Shown one piece after another: positions 1 through 8,779 of a stretch of DNA of 64,000 bases. Made by a program: the position numbers and the translations under genes. Origin of the DNA: Bog-756 sp963753905 (GTDB lineage Bacteria; Actinomycetota; Acidimicrobiia; Acidimicrobiales; RAAP-2). The notes under the pieces are model-generated. The model made no database searches, was not told the DNA's origin, and was given only the letters and a program-made list of their open reading frames with translations. The stretch spans positions 2,666,001-2,730,000 of the forward strand of contig CAVWDZ010000001.1 in the NCBI GenBank assembly GCA_963753905.1. The letters are read 5' to 3'. Positions within the stretch are counted from its first letter, which is position 1; each line of letters starts with the position of its first letter.

Positions 1-695
1 CTGGCCGTGGCGGTCGCCTTGAACTTGAGGAGGGTGGATTTCAACGCGTCGCTCGACTGGGTGAAGCTTCGACGGAACGAGGACGTCGTGTTGCCGGCCA
101 CGATGGCGAAGTCGCGGTCGAGATGGCGGTAGTCATAACTCGCCAGTTGGACGGCGTCGGTTCGTGCGACGGCCAGTGCGCTGGTCCGCGCGCTCGCCAG
201 CGCGCTCTGGTTGCCGAGGGCCAAGAGGGACAGGATCAGCGCGACGACAAGGGCTCCGATCGTTACACCCCCGCACAGCAAAAGGGCCCTCGAACCTCTC
301 CATCGTGGACTCCGCTCTGTGGTTGTCGCAGGTGCCGGTGCCGGTCCTTCGTCGGAGGTCGATCCCCCTTCGGGTGCGGGGACCGTGCCGTCAGCAGCGG
401 TGGTCTCGGACGTGGCGCCACTGTCCGCGTCGACCGGTCCCGGCCTCCGGTCATCGAGGGTTCCCGGGGGGGCCAACGACTCGCCCGAGGTATCGAGGGA
501 GATCGGATCGAGCGCGGCGGCACCGTTCGTCTTCGACGACTTTCCCTTCCCCTTCTTGGCGGTCTTCCCCTTGGCCGGCTTGCCCGGCGAGGACCGGACA
601 CCATGTGGTCCCGTTCCGATCGGGTCGGGCGGGTCTCCCTCGCGGGTCACCGTGCTCACGTTTCCGTTTGTCGTCTCGATGCCGTCCTGGTTCAC
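1..695 (-). CDS. Mce-associated membrane protein (Mas), truncated by window edge
   Basis: Reading the minus strand from a GTG at 695 gives an open frame of 231 codons that runs off the window. It has a long, low-complexity, Lys/Pro/Ala/Thr-rich cytoplasmic N-terminus, one transmembrane segment (LVVALILSLLAL) and then the family-typical stretch ASYDYRHLDRDF followed by SFRRSFTQSSDALKSTL. Mce-associated proteins of this type accompany Mce lipid-import complexes and are thought to stabilise them in the membrane. A strong Shine-Dalgarno sequence (GGAGGTGGAG) precedes the start, and the GTG overlaps the stop of the ATPase gene (GTGA), so the two are translationally coupled. The unusual N-terminal extension could be a tether or docking region (inference). 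Confidence 0.85.
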   Translation of the reverse strand, partial: MNQDGIETTNGNVSTVTREGDPPDPIGTGPHGVRSSPGKPAKGKTAKKGKGKSSKTNGAAALDPISLDTSGESLAPPGTLDDRRPGPVDADSGATSETTAADGTVPAPEGGSTSDEGPAPAPATTTERSPRWRGSRALLLCGGVTIGALVVALILSLLALGNQSALASARTSALAVARTDAVQLASYDYRHLDRDFAIVAGNTTSSFRRSFTQSSDALKSTLLKFKATATA

Positions 696-1753
696 AGGAC
701 TCCACCTCCTTTGAGCGCTTGGTCTCTCTCGAGCACCGGTTGGTCGTCGAGCGTTGCCTCCGGGCCGGTGGAACCTCCGTGGGGCCCCTCACCGCGCCGT
801 GACGCGAGATCGGTCACCCGCTGGACCGGTGGCCCGAGGTCCGGGTCATCGTGATCGTCGGCTGGAGGAGGACCGACGTCCACCGCGTCGGCCATCTCGT
901 CCATACCGATGGGCCCTTCGGGCCGACCGGCAAGGAACTGCTCGATGACCGGGACCTTGGAGGTCGTCATCTCCTGCGTCGATCCGAACCCCACCAGCTT
1001 GGATCGGAACAGGAGCCCGAGATAGTGGGCCGTCCTCTTCACCGACTCGATGTTGTGACTGATGATGAAGAAGGTGGCGCCTGTCTCGTCGTGGACATTG
1101 TTGATGAGCCCGTCCAGATAGGCGACGCGCACCGGATCGAGGCCCGAGTCCGGCTCGTCGAAGAAGAGGATCTGCGGCTCGAGGACGAGCGCCCGGGCCA
1201 GGCCGGCTCGCTTGCGCATCCCGCCGGAGACCTCGCCGGGGAGCTTGTGGAGATGATTGACCAGACCGACGAGCTCTGACTTCTGCAGAACGACGTTTCG
1301 GACTTCCCTTTCGGTCTTGTTGGTGTGTTCGATGAGGGGGAAGGCGATGTTGTCGAACAGGTTCATCGAGCCGAAGAGCGCGCCGTCCTGGAAGAGCACT
1401 CCGATCTTGCGCCGGATTCGGAGGACCTCCTTCTCGCGGACGCCGACGATCGGCTCACCGTCGATGAACACCTGGCCCGCCTCGGGAGGCAGGAGCCCGA
1501 TGACGACCTTGAGCAACACGGACTTTCCGGTCCCCGACGGACCGAGGATGGCGGAGGTCTTGCCCCGTGGGACGTCGAAGGTGATGTCCTCGAGGACCAC
1601 GTGGCTCCCGAAGCGCTTGGACACGCCCCGGATCGAGATGACCGCATCGGTTGCGGGATCGGGCTCCTCCACTACCTGCGGTGCTCTCCCGTCGTCCAGG
1701 GTCACCAGCTTCTTTCTCCCCAACTTCGCCATGACAGATGATCCGGTACCCAT
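692..1753 (-). CDS. mceG: MceG/MlaF-type ABC ATPase of the Mce importer
   Basis: This is a 353-residue ABC ATPase that energises Mce/YrbE lipid import at the cytoplasmic membrane. Walker A GPSGTGKS lies at residues 71-78, the signature region reads EVSGGMRKRAGLARAL, Walker B reads ILFFDEPDSGLDP, and the H-loop reads IISHN. The DEPDSGLDP form is typical of the MlaF/MceG branch. The C-terminus carries about 70 acidic/Gly/Pro-rich residues beyond the fold, as MceG proteins often do. I chose ATG 1753 (MGTGSS), 8 bases after the upstream stop; ATG 1732 (MAKLGRKK) is an alternative. In mycobacteria mceG is unlinked to mce operons, whereas here it is inside the operon. Confidence 0.93.
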   Translation of the reverse strand: MGTGSSVMAKLGRKKLVTLDDGRAPQVVEEPDPATDAVISIRGVSKRFGSHVVLEDITFDVPRGKTSAILGPSGTGKSVLLKVVIGLLPPEAGQVFIDGEPIVGVREKEVLRIRRKIGVLFQDGALFGSMNLFDNIAFPLIEHTNKTEREVRNVVLQKSELVGLVNHLHKLPGEVSGGMRKRAGLARALVLEPQILFFDEPDSGLDPVRVAYLDGLINNVHDETGATFFIISHNIESVKRTAHYLGLLFRSKLVGFGSTQEMTTSKVPVIEQFLAGRPEGPIGMDEMADAVDVGPPPADDHDDPDLGPPVQRVTDLASRRGEGPHGGSTGPEATLDDQPVLERDQALKGGGVL

Positions 1754-1761
1754 GCCGACGA

Positions 1762-3126
1762 TCAGAACCTGAAGCCGGGCGGTGGGCCGGTCGGCAGTCC
1801 GAGCGTGACGACCGTCGTGGTGGCCGTGAACTGGGCCCAACCGGGCTCCGCGACAATCGGATTGGTGCCGCCCTGGAGGTAGTACCGACCCTCGCTCTGG
1901 TCCGCGAACTTCGAATCCCACCCGCCGGCATAGGTGTTGAGGCTGACTGCCAGGAAGAGGGAGCACGGGCTGCCACGCGCGCTCGGGAAGAACGCCGGCA
2001 CGGCGAAGTCGTTGCTGGCCACCGTGCTGGTGGAACTGGCCAACGGACCGGTGAGGGGTTGTGCCGGCGTCTGGAGGGACCGGTCGTCGGTGTTGGGCGG
2101 GGTCGGTGGTCCGGGTGCGGTGGCCGGCGACCCGGCTGCCTGGGTGGAGAGGGCGAGCGCGGTGGGGGCGCCCTGACAGGTGAACGACACCGTGGACGGC
2201 GGTGGCGGAAACTCGCCCACCGTGGTCACCGCCGCCGTCGACACGCTGAGCTCGAGGGCCCCGTCGGGTTGCACGCCGGTCACCGACAATGTGGTCGTGC
2301 CCACCGGCGTCAGGCTCACCACATAGGGGAAGCACTCGAACGTGGGAGTCGAGTAGTGGCTGCACGCGACCCCTTCGGGGTGATAGCTCCCGAGGGCCGG
2401 CGGCGGCGTCAGGCTGGCCGGTGAGGGACCGTAGTTCGCCTGGATCTCGATGCACTGCCCGGCGGGCCAGTTGGCCGACAAGCAGCTCGGCCCTCCCTGG
2501 TTGTCGCAGAACACCACGTCCTGCGGGGCGATCTGCGCAGTGAGGCTGGGGAGCTGGAGCAGTCCCGTCACCCACCCGGTGATGTCGTAGATCTTGGACT
2601 GCCACGGGTACAGATCGAACGTGGTGTTCTGCACCTTCCAGACCAAGTGGTTTGCGGTCCATTCGTCGTAACCGGCCAGGACCTGACCGTTGGTGATCGC
2701 GGCGAGGAAGGGGACACCGTAGGCGCTGCCCGGTGGGAAGGTTGGCGCGGGAACCGGTGGCGGGGCGCAGGTCGGCATGCCGGGCGTGGTCGTCAACGCC
2801 GTCAGTTGGTCCACGGTACCGGCGTGCGCGCGGGAGAGGTCGGCCAGGGCCCGGCGGACAGTGGTCGGGTCGAGCCGTCCGACCGGCGAATCGCGGCGGG
2901 GCGCTCTCCCCACGGCGCCACCGCCGACAGCTGAGGCGCCGCGGGCGGAGGTGGCCTGTCCACCACCGAAGGGAACTGCGAGGGCGGTCACGACGAAGAG
3001 AACACAGAGCAGGACTCCGGCCGCCACGACGACGACCGCGGCAGGAAGGGCCGGAACGGCCCTCCACTTGGGCCCGCCCCGCTCGATCCCACTGGTCAGC
3101 CGTGACGTCTCACGCCGCGTTCGCAC
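1762..3126 (-). CDS. Unrecognised membrane-anchored extracytoplasmic protein in mce operon
   Basis: I do not recognise this 454-residue protein. It starts at GTG 3126 behind a strong GGGGGAGGG ribosome site. An N-terminal transmembrane segment (AAVVVVAAGVLLCVLFVVTALAV, about residues 30-52) leads to a large extracytoplasmic part rich in Pro/Thr/Ser. It has several Cys residues (CAPPP, VVFCDNQGGPSC, QCIEIQ, ACSHYS, ECFPY, FTCQG, PCSLF), suggesting disulfide bonds. The middle section resembles no Mce or MlaD domain that I can see. It lies between the last mce gene and mceG on the same strand, so it is probably co-transcribed and may be an accessory part of the importer. It could also be an unrelated envelope protein. 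Confidence 0.8.
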   Translation of the reverse strand: MRTRRETSRLTSGIERGGPKWRAVPALPAAVVVVAAGVLLCVLFVVTALAVPFGGGQATSARGASAVGGGAVGRAPRRDSPVGRLDPTTVRRALADLSRAHAGTVDQLTALTTTPGMPTCAPPPVPAPTFPPGSAYGVPFLAAITNGQVLAGYDEWTANHLVWKVQNTTFDLYPWQSKIYDITGWVTGLLQLPSLTAQIAPQDVVFCDNQGGPSCLSANWPAGQCIEIQANYGPSPASLTPPPALGSYHPEGVACSHYSTPTFECFPYVVSLTPVGTTTLSVTGVQPDGALELSVSTAAVTTVGEFPPPPSTVSFTCQGAPTALALSTQAAGSPATAPGPPTPPNTDDRSLQTPAQPLTGPLASSTSTVASNDFAVPAFFPSARGSPCSLFLAVSLNTYAGGWDSKFADQSEGRYYLQGGTNPIVAEPGWAQFTATTTVVTLGLPTGPPPGFRF

Positions 3127-3253
3127 GTTCCCTCCCCCCTCCGCCAGGCAGCGCGTGTTCTTTTGTTACCTATCGGTTATTTCCCGAACGGCTCCGACCC
3201 AAACCTCCTGGCCGCGCCCACCCGAGGGCGGTGGTGCAGGCTTCACGAGAGGA

Positions 3254-4342
3254 TCACCCTCCCGACGGGTTGGCTGCACTGTCTGCTCCCCGCTCCAGCA
3301 TGCCCGGCACCACCACCGGGCAGGAATTGGCCAGCGGCGGACTGGCCACCGGCTGTGTCGGACCGGGCATCTCACTACCGGGGATGTAGGGACACACCGG
3401 GTCGGCCGTGTTGACGTCGAGCTCACCGTGCACCTGGCCATTGCCCGCCACCGATGCCAAATCCTGCGAGACGGCGGGGAGCAAGTCGAACAGGGCCCGG
3501 AGGTCCTGCTGGTTCTGATCGGTCACCTGGGAGCCGGCGGCCAGGTTCGACACCAGCGCCGTGATCTGCGCACTGTCGGCGGCCAGCAACGGATTGAGCT
3601 GCTGCTCGGCCGCCTGGCTGTTCCGGATCAATGCCTGGACATCTGTATTGGACGTGCGCAGCTGCCCGGTCAGCGAGGCGAGGGACTGCGCGAAGGTGGC
3701 CAGGTCCCCATCCGTGGCCTGCAGCGTCTGCAGGTCGGTCTGACCGTCGACAACCAGGTTCACCGTCTCCGGCTGGGCGGCGACCAGGGCGTCGAACAGC
3801 CGCTGACCGGTCACGATGATCGACCGGAGATCGGGGCCGGTACCGATGAATGCGCTGGCGAAGAAGTTCTCGTCGGTCTGCAGGTCGTCCGTGTTGATGC
3901 TCTTGAGCATGGTGTTCAGATCGATGAGGGTCGTCCCGATCGGTGTGGGCAGAACCACCCTGGTGGGAGGGATGATGGTGCCCGGGGCCAGGTCTGGCCC
4001 GGAGGAGCTGGCCGGCTGCAGGTCGAGGTACTGCTCGCCGAGGGCGGACAGCTCCTTCACCCGGACCGGACCGTTGTCAGGGATGCGCAGACCGGCGTCG
4101 ATCCCGAGCGTGGCGGCCACGTCCCGCGGACCGAGATGGAGGGCGGTCACCGTTCCGACCTGCACCCCCCTGTAGGTCACGTCGGACCCCGAGTAGAGCC
4201 CGCCGGCGCTCGGCATGAGGACGGTCACCGAAAACGGTTGCCCGGTCACGTGGTACTGCATGACATCGAAGGCGATGTAATAGACGCCGAGGACCACCAC
4301 CACGACCAAGGCGATCATCCGCGGGAGGAGGTTGTGCTTCAT
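3254..4342 (-). CDS. Mce family protein, MceF position
   Basis: This 362-residue MlaD/Mce-domain protein is the sixth mce gene of the operon. One N-terminal transmembrane helix (MIALVVVVVLGVYYIAF) is followed by the MlaD beta-barrel domain (about residues 35-115; GLYSGSDVTYRGVQVGTV is the typical core). A long helical region follows, with repeated SLASLTGQL and LVSNLAAGS type heptads that would form the lipid tunnel. The C-terminal tail contains CPYIPGSEMPGP. The ATG is 10 bases after the stop of the lipoprotein gene upstream. Mce proteins form hexameric extracytoplasmic tunnels for hydrophobic substrates; which lipid is carried here cannot be read from the sequence. Confidence 0.93.
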   Translation of the reverse strand: MKHNLLPRMIALVVVVVLGVYYIAFDVMQYHVTGQPFSVTVLMPSAGGLYSGSDVTYRGVQVGTVTALHLGPRDVAATLGIDAGLRIPDNGPVRVKELSALGEQYLDLQPASSSGPDLAPGTIIPPTRVVLPTPIGTTLIDLNTMLKSINTDDLQTDENFFASAFIGTGPDLRSIIVTGQRLFDALVAAQPETVNLVVDGQTDLQTLQATDGDLATFAQSLASLTGQLRTSNTDVQALIRNSQAAEQQLNPLLAADSAQITALVSNLAAGSQVTDQNQQDLRALFDLLPAVSQDLASVAGNGQVHGELDVNTADPVCPYIPGSEMPGPTQPVASPPLANSCPVVVPGMLERGADSAANPSGG

Positions 4343-4352
4343 GCCGACCCGA

Positions 4353-5462
4353 TCACCACGTGCCGGAAGTGAGGAGGCCGGATATCGCCTGTTTCCCGGT
4401 CAGCTGGACGGATCCGGATGCCGACGGCGTCTGCGTGTCGGCCGGCTCGGCGGCAGGGAGCGAGGGCTCGAACCCTCCGGCTGGCAGCAACACGTTGACC
4501 AGGGCACTGACCTGGAGGTAGTCACTCGGTGCGATCTTGGGGGTCTCCGCCTCGAACGCGGCCAACGCGCTCAGGTCGGGGGCGAGCTGGGACGACACCG
4601 CGTCGAGCTGCTGGACGACCGGCAACAGGTCCTGGGCGTCGGCCACCGCGTTCTGTCCGCTCTGTTGGGCGATGGCTGCCCCCGCGGCGCCCAGGTTGGA
4701 CAGCTGGTCCAGCAGTCCCGAGATCTGCTTGTTCTCGCTGGCCAGCACCCCCACGGCCGGTGCGATCGTGCTGATGCCGGTGGCAATGGTCGGGCCTCCG
4801 GCGTTCAATTTGCTGGACAGGTTGGAGATGGACGCCAGGGCGCGATCGATGGCCGGCCTCCCACCCGAGAGGGAGCTCACGCCGTTGTCGATGGTGGTCA
4901 GGAATGAGCGGATCGGACCCTGGTTGCCGGTGAAGGTGTCGTTGAGCTGACTGATGATGGTTTGCAGCTGATTGATCCCTCCCCCGTTGAGCACGAGGGA
5001 GAGTGCGCCGAACGTGTCCTCGACGCTCGGTGCGGTGCTCGTCGAGCTGGCAGGAATCCGCGCTCCTGCGACAAGGAACCGGCTGGCCTCTTCGCTCGTC
5101 CCGGTCGGCAGGACGGTCGGCGCCTGGAGCAGGATGTACTCGTCGCCCAGCGGGTCGTCGAAGCGGACCTGGGCAGTGGTGCCGACCGCGAGCTGGACGG
5201 ATGTCTTGATGTCCAGGGTCAGGTCGGCCTGGAAGTTCTCGGTGGAGATGGCTCCCACCTCACCGACGACTTGGGCACCGACACGGACCTGAGCGTCGTC
5301 GGGCAGGTTGAGGACGTTGGAGAACACCGCGTACACCGGATAGGTGCCGGCGCTGACACCACTGACCTTGGGCAGGGACTGCAGACTGAGGGCGCAGCCA
5401 CTGAGCATGACGGCGATGCCGACTGTCATCGCCACGGGCACCGACCGTCTCATCCAAGTCAC
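4353..5462 (-). CDS. Mce family lipoprotein, MceE/LprN position
   Basis: This 369-residue protein starts at GTG 5462, which overlaps the preceding stop as GTGA and has GGAGG six bases upstream. The N-terminus MRRSVPVAMTVGIAVMLSGC is a lipoprotein signal with lipobox LSGC, the diagnostic trait of the fifth mce gene (MceE, LprK/LprN type). An MlaD domain follows (VYAVFSNVLNLPDDAQVRVG, then GDEYILLQ), and then a helical region of Leu/Ser/Asn heptads. The lipid anchor would fix this subunit to the outer face of the membrane within a hetero-hexamer. Longer upstream extensions of the frame lack a ribosome site and overlap mceD, so I rejected them. Confidence 0.94.
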   Translation of the reverse strand: MTWMRRSVPVAMTVGIAVMLSGCALSLQSLPKVSGVSAGTYPVYAVFSNVLNLPDDAQVRVGAQVVGEVGAISTENFQADLTLDIKTSVQLAVGTTAQVRFDDPLGDEYILLQAPTVLPTGTSEEASRFLVAGARIPASSTSTAPSVEDTFGALSLVLNGGGINQLQTIISQLNDTFTGNQGPIRSFLTTIDNGVSSLSGGRPAIDRALASISNLSSKLNAGGPTIATGISTIAPAVGVLASENKQISGLLDQLSNLGAAGAAIAQQSGQNAVADAQDLLPVVQQLDAVSSQLAPDLSALAAFEAETPKIAPSDYLQVSALVNVLLPAGGFEPSLPAAEPADTQTPSASGSVQLTGKQAISGLLTSGTW

Positions 5463-6676
5463 GACTGACCTCCGACCAGCGCACTCAGCGACAGGTTCGG
5501 CCCCGAGGAGGCCCCGGGTGGGGTGGGAAGATTGGCCAGCAAGCCGTTGACCCCGCAGCCGAGGTCGATCGTCGGGTCCTTGTCCTGCGACCGGTCGATC
5601 GAGAGCAGAAGGAGCCGCAGGAGCGCATTGCCGCACACCGATTGCGAGAAACCCGCCGAGTTGCCCATCGGATCGAGGCGGGCACGGAGAGCCGGGCCGC
5701 CGGCCGCGCCCGGGTCGACGGCCTGGGAGATGTTGTCCAGGGCGGTCGGGAGCGTCTCGAGAGCCTGCGCCAGCGACTGCTGCTTGGCGGCCACGGCACC
5801 GGCGAAGGCGTCGAGGTTGGTGACGCTGGTGCCGAGGGCAGAGGAGTTGGTGGCGGTGAACTGCGCCAGCGCCGAGAGCGCCCGCTGGAGGTTGGCCAGG
5901 GTGGCCCCGATATTGGCGTCATCGCCGGCCAGATCGGTGCTGACCGCCGCCAGGTTTCCCGCGAACGCCTGGTAGGTGCTCGTGTACCGGGAGGCCACCT
6001 GGCTGAGATTCCCCAGGTTGTTGAAGAGTGCGGTCAGCTGTGGGCTCTTGGACGAGAGCGCGTCGAGGGCGCCGCCCAAGGAGACCAGGGTCGAGTGCAG
6101 TGCGGCGCCGTCTCCGCCGAAGGCGTGCGCCGAGCTGGCCACGAAGTCGGACAGGGCACCGTGTGCGTTGGCGCCGCTGGGACCGAGGGCAACGGCCAGC
6201 TGGTCGAGGCTGTCGACGATCTCGTCCACCGAGATGGGCACGGCGGTCCGCGAGGTGGGAATGACGGCACCGTCCTGCATCCGCCGTCCACCGTTGTAGG
6301 CCGGATTGAGCTGGACATAGCGATCGTTGACTACCTGGGGCGCCATGAGCAGTGCCTCGGCGCCGGCGGGGATCGGCGTGCCGGCGGGCACCTGCATCAC
6401 CACGGTCACCGAGCTCGGGCCCGGCGTCACCTCGGTGACCTTGCCGACGGGCATGCCGAGGATGTCCACCGAGTTCCCCGGGTAGAGGCCCGGAGCGGTG
6501 GCGAACCGGGCGGAGATGGTCATGGGGGAGGCGCCGCCCGTGACGAGGGCGACGATGCCTCCGATGATCAGGAGGCAGAGCACCGCCCCAGCGGGCACCA
6601 GGTACCTCGGGTGAGCGGGAGGACCGGGCGAGCCGGTCGCTCCGGCCGACCCGCCGGGTTGGACGTCCGGGGTCAT
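5459..6676 (-). CDS. Mce family protein, MceD position
   Basis: This 405-residue Mce protein starts at ATG 6676, which overlaps the stop of mceC as ATGA; AGGTGG lies about ten bases upstream. After a short Pro/Gly-rich cytoplasmic leader comes a transmembrane helix (AVLCLLIIGGIVALVTGG). The MlaD domain follows (ARFATAPGLYPGNSVDILGMPVG at its core), and then about 250 residues of predicted helix with repeated L..LG.AL..LS motifs. The C-terminal region contains a Cys pair (SVCGNALL and DLGCGVNG) seen in many mycobacterial MceD proteins. It acts with the other five Mce subunits as the periplasmic conduit of the importer. Confidence 0.93.
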   Translation of the reverse strand: MTPDVQPGGSAGATGSPGPPAHPRYLVPAGAVLCLLIIGGIVALVTGGASPMTISARFATAPGLYPGNSVDILGMPVGKVTEVTPGPSSVTVVMQVPAGTPIPAGAEALLMAPQVVNDRYVQLNPAYNGGRRMQDGAVIPTSRTAVPISVDEIVDSLDQLAVALGPSGANAHGALSDFVASSAHAFGGDGAALHSTLVSLGGALDALSSKSPQLTALFNNLGNLSQVASRYTSTYQAFAGNLAAVSTDLAGDDANIGATLANLQRALSALAQFTATNSSALGTSVTNLDAFAGAVAAKQQSLAQALETLPTALDNISQAVDPGAAGGPALRARLDPMGNSAGFSQSVCGNALLRLLLLSIDRSQDKDPTIDLGCGVNGLLANLPTPPGASSGPNLSLSALVGGQS

Positions 6677-7689
6677 GGCCGGCATCCCACCTGCGGGTTG
6701 CTGCTCGGAAAGGTCCCGGGCGACGAGCACTGGACCGCCAGATTGTCGGGAACCAGCAATGTGGGCACCGCCACGTCGACGAAGGCGCCCGAGCCGGAGG
6801 AGTTGGCCGAATACCGGCCGAAGGCGGCGAGAACGGGGATCGCTTGGCCGAAGTCGTTGCTGTCCTTGGCCAGGACAGCCGAGACGGACTGGAGGTCCTG
6901 CAGCAGTGTGGTGAGCGCCGGCCGGTTGACGGACAGGATCGACGTGATCTGCTGGCTCAGCGACGATGTGGCGGCGAGGAGCTGGTCGATGGCCGCGCGT
7001 CGCTGCTGGAGCACGGACAACACCAGGTTGCTCTGGCCGAACAGGTCGAAGAGCTGGCCGCTCCTTTGCGACAGGACGCCGGACAGCGCCGCCCCCTGGG
7101 AGACGATGGTGGCGAGTGCGCTTCCCTCGCCGCCGATCACACGCGAGATGTTGGCCAGACCCTGGAAGGCGCTGGTCGTCTCGCTGACCTGCGTGCCGTT
7201 CAAGTCCTGGCTCCCCACGTCGAGGGCGTGTTCGAGCTGGGGGATGTTGTAGTGCTGGATCTGCGAGCCGAGCCCCGACAAGGCGGTGACCAAGTTGTAG
7301 GGCACGCTGGTTCTGGTCAGGGGGATCGGCTCGTTGATCGAGCCGGGACCCGAGGGGACGACCTCCATGTACTCGGTACCGACCGGGCTGAGCACCTCGG
7401 CCGCGGCAACTGTCGTCGATCCGAGACGGACTCCGGACGCAGTGAAGGTGACCCGGACACTGTCGCCGTCGAGGGCCATGCCGGTGATCGACCCCACCTG
7501 AACGCCGTCGACGGTCACGATGTCACCAGGAGCGAGGCCCCCGGCGTCGGCGAAGTCCGCCTGATAGGTGGCGTTGTCGTGGATGAGGGGGAGCCGTTGG
7601 AACTGCAGGGCCCCCACCACCAGACAGGTCACGACCACGACCCCGACGAGGCCGGTTGTGGCTCTGTTGCGCTCGCGGAAGCGTTTCAC
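6673..7689 (-). CDS. Mce family protein, MceC position
   Basis: This 338-residue Mce protein starts at GTG 7689, overlapping the mceB stop as GTGA; a TTG six bases further upstream is in frame but less likely. A short basic N-terminus (KRFRERNRATTG) precedes a transmembrane helix (LVGVVVVTCLVVGALQF). The MlaD domain follows (YQADFADAGGLAPGDIVTVDGVQVGSI), ending near GTEYMEVVPSG. The remainder is helical, with Gln/Ser/Leu-rich heptads, and ends in CRP. Gene order, size and domain order all match MceC of actinobacterial mce operons. Confidence 0.93.
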   Translation of the reverse strand: MKRFRERNRATTGLVGVVVVTCLVVGALQFQRLPLIHDNATYQADFADAGGLAPGDIVTVDGVQVGSITGMALDGDSVRVTFTASGVRLGSTTVAAAEVLSPVGTEYMEVVPSGPGSINEPIPLTRTSVPYNLVTALSGLGSQIQHYNIPQLEHALDVGSQDLNGTQVSETTSAFQGLANISRVIGGEGSALATIVSQGAALSGVLSQRSGQLFDLFGQSNLVLSVLQQRRAAIDQLLAATSSLSQQITSILSVNRPALTTLLQDLQSVSAVLAKDSNDFGQAIPVLAAFGRYSANSSGSGAFVDVAVPTLLVPDNLAVQCSSPGTFPSSNPQVGCRP

Positions 7690-8777
7690 GAGCAACTCGC
7701 GGTGTGCCGGGTCTGATCGCCGATCGCTCCGGATGGAAGGGTCACCGGGTTCGGATACTGGTTGGTGGGACTCACGCCGGGGATGAGGGAGATGTCGAGC
7801 TGGCCCGACACGTTGATCGTCAGATTGCAGAGGTAGACGTTGATCCAGCTCCCCGAGCTCTGGATTTTGGCGAGCGTGCTGACCAGGCCGGGGAAGCCGG
7901 TGAGGACGCCGTCGAGCCCGCTCTGATTGGCGGACAGGGACTGGACCGCCGTTGACAGTGCCTGGATGTCCTGGTTGAGAGCCGGCTGTGACTCGTTGAG
8001 CAAACTGCTCGTCGTGCTCTCCGCCGTGGCCAGATTGTCGATCGCCGAGCCGAGCTGCGCACGCGACCCCGCCAGACCCGTCATCAGGGTGTCGAAGTTC
8101 CCGATCAGCTGGCCGAGCTGGGTGTCGTGGACCCCCACGGTGTCGAGCAGGCTCGACAGGCTGTTGAGGAGCGTGTCGATGACCTGCTGGCGATCGGCGA
8201 GGTTGCTGGTCAGGGCCGCCGTCTGCGCCACGATGTCCGACAGCGTCCCCGATTCGCCCTGGAACACGTCGATGATCGACCCGGCCAGCTGGTTCACCTG
8301 GTCGGGCGAGAGGGCGGAGAACAGCGGCTGGAAGCCGTCGAACACCGCGGTCAGGTCGATCGCCGGGGTGGTCTGCGAGACAGGGATGACTCCTCCGGGG
8401 GGCAGGGGCTTGCCCCCCGGAGCTCCGGGGAGGATGGCGAGGAAGCGCTGACCGAGGAGATTCTCGAAGTGGATCGCGGCGAGCGTCGTGGTGGTGAGCC
8501 GCTGGGAGTTGTCGACGCTGAACGAAACACTGACACGGTCGCCCTGCAGGGTCACCGCGCCGACCTTGCCCACCTCGACCCCGGCGATGCGGACCGTGTC
8601 ACCGGGCTGCAGCTCGGATGCGTTGGAGAACTCGGCGACATAGCCCGTGGCCGGGTGTGTGTTCACGTCGAGGAGCGTCGAGATCACCACCGAGGTGACG
8701 ATCACCGAGACGACGGTGAACACGCCGACCTTCACGATCGTCCGGGTGAGTCCTGGGCGGGGGTGGCGCGATCTCAT
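7686..8777 (-). CDS. Mce family protein, MceB position
   Basis: This 363-residue Mce protein starts at ATG 8777, two bases after the mceA stop. It has a transmembrane helix (VGVFTVVSVIVTSVVISTLL), an MlaD domain (AEFSNASELQPGDTVRIAGVEVGKV, ending LLGQRFLAI), a helical tunnel region and a short C-terminal tail with the pattern VYLCNLTINVSG that I associate with MceB. The reading frame stays open far upstream inside mceA in a different frame, but codon logic and the transmembrane segment fix the start here. Confidence 0.93.
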   Translation of the reverse strand: MRSRHPRPGLTRTIVKVGVFTVVSVIVTSVVISTLLDVNTHPATGYVAEFSNASELQPGDTVRIAGVEVGKVGAVTLQGDRVSVSFSVDNSQRLTTTTLAAIHFENLLGQRFLAILPGAPGGKPLPPGGVIPVSQTTPAIDLTAVFDGFQPLFSALSPDQVNQLAGSIIDVFQGESGTLSDIVAQTAALTSNLADRQQVIDTLLNSLSSLLDTVGVHDTQLGQLIGNFDTLMTGLAGSRAQLGSAIDNLATAESTTSSLLNESQPALNQDIQALSTAVQSLSANQSGLDGVLTGFPGLVSTLAKIQSSGSWINVYLCNLTINVSGQLDISLIPGVSPTNQYPNPVTLPSGAIGDQTRHTASCS

Positions 8778-8779
8778 GA

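Noticed and set aside
123..854. Long plus-strand frames at the window start
   Set aside because: They lie opposite the Mas and MceG genes, whose conserved motifs fix the coding strand as minus.
2777..4372. 531-residue plus-strand frame
   Set aside because: It lies opposite the clearly coding unknown protein and MceF genes and is a high-GC antisense shadow.
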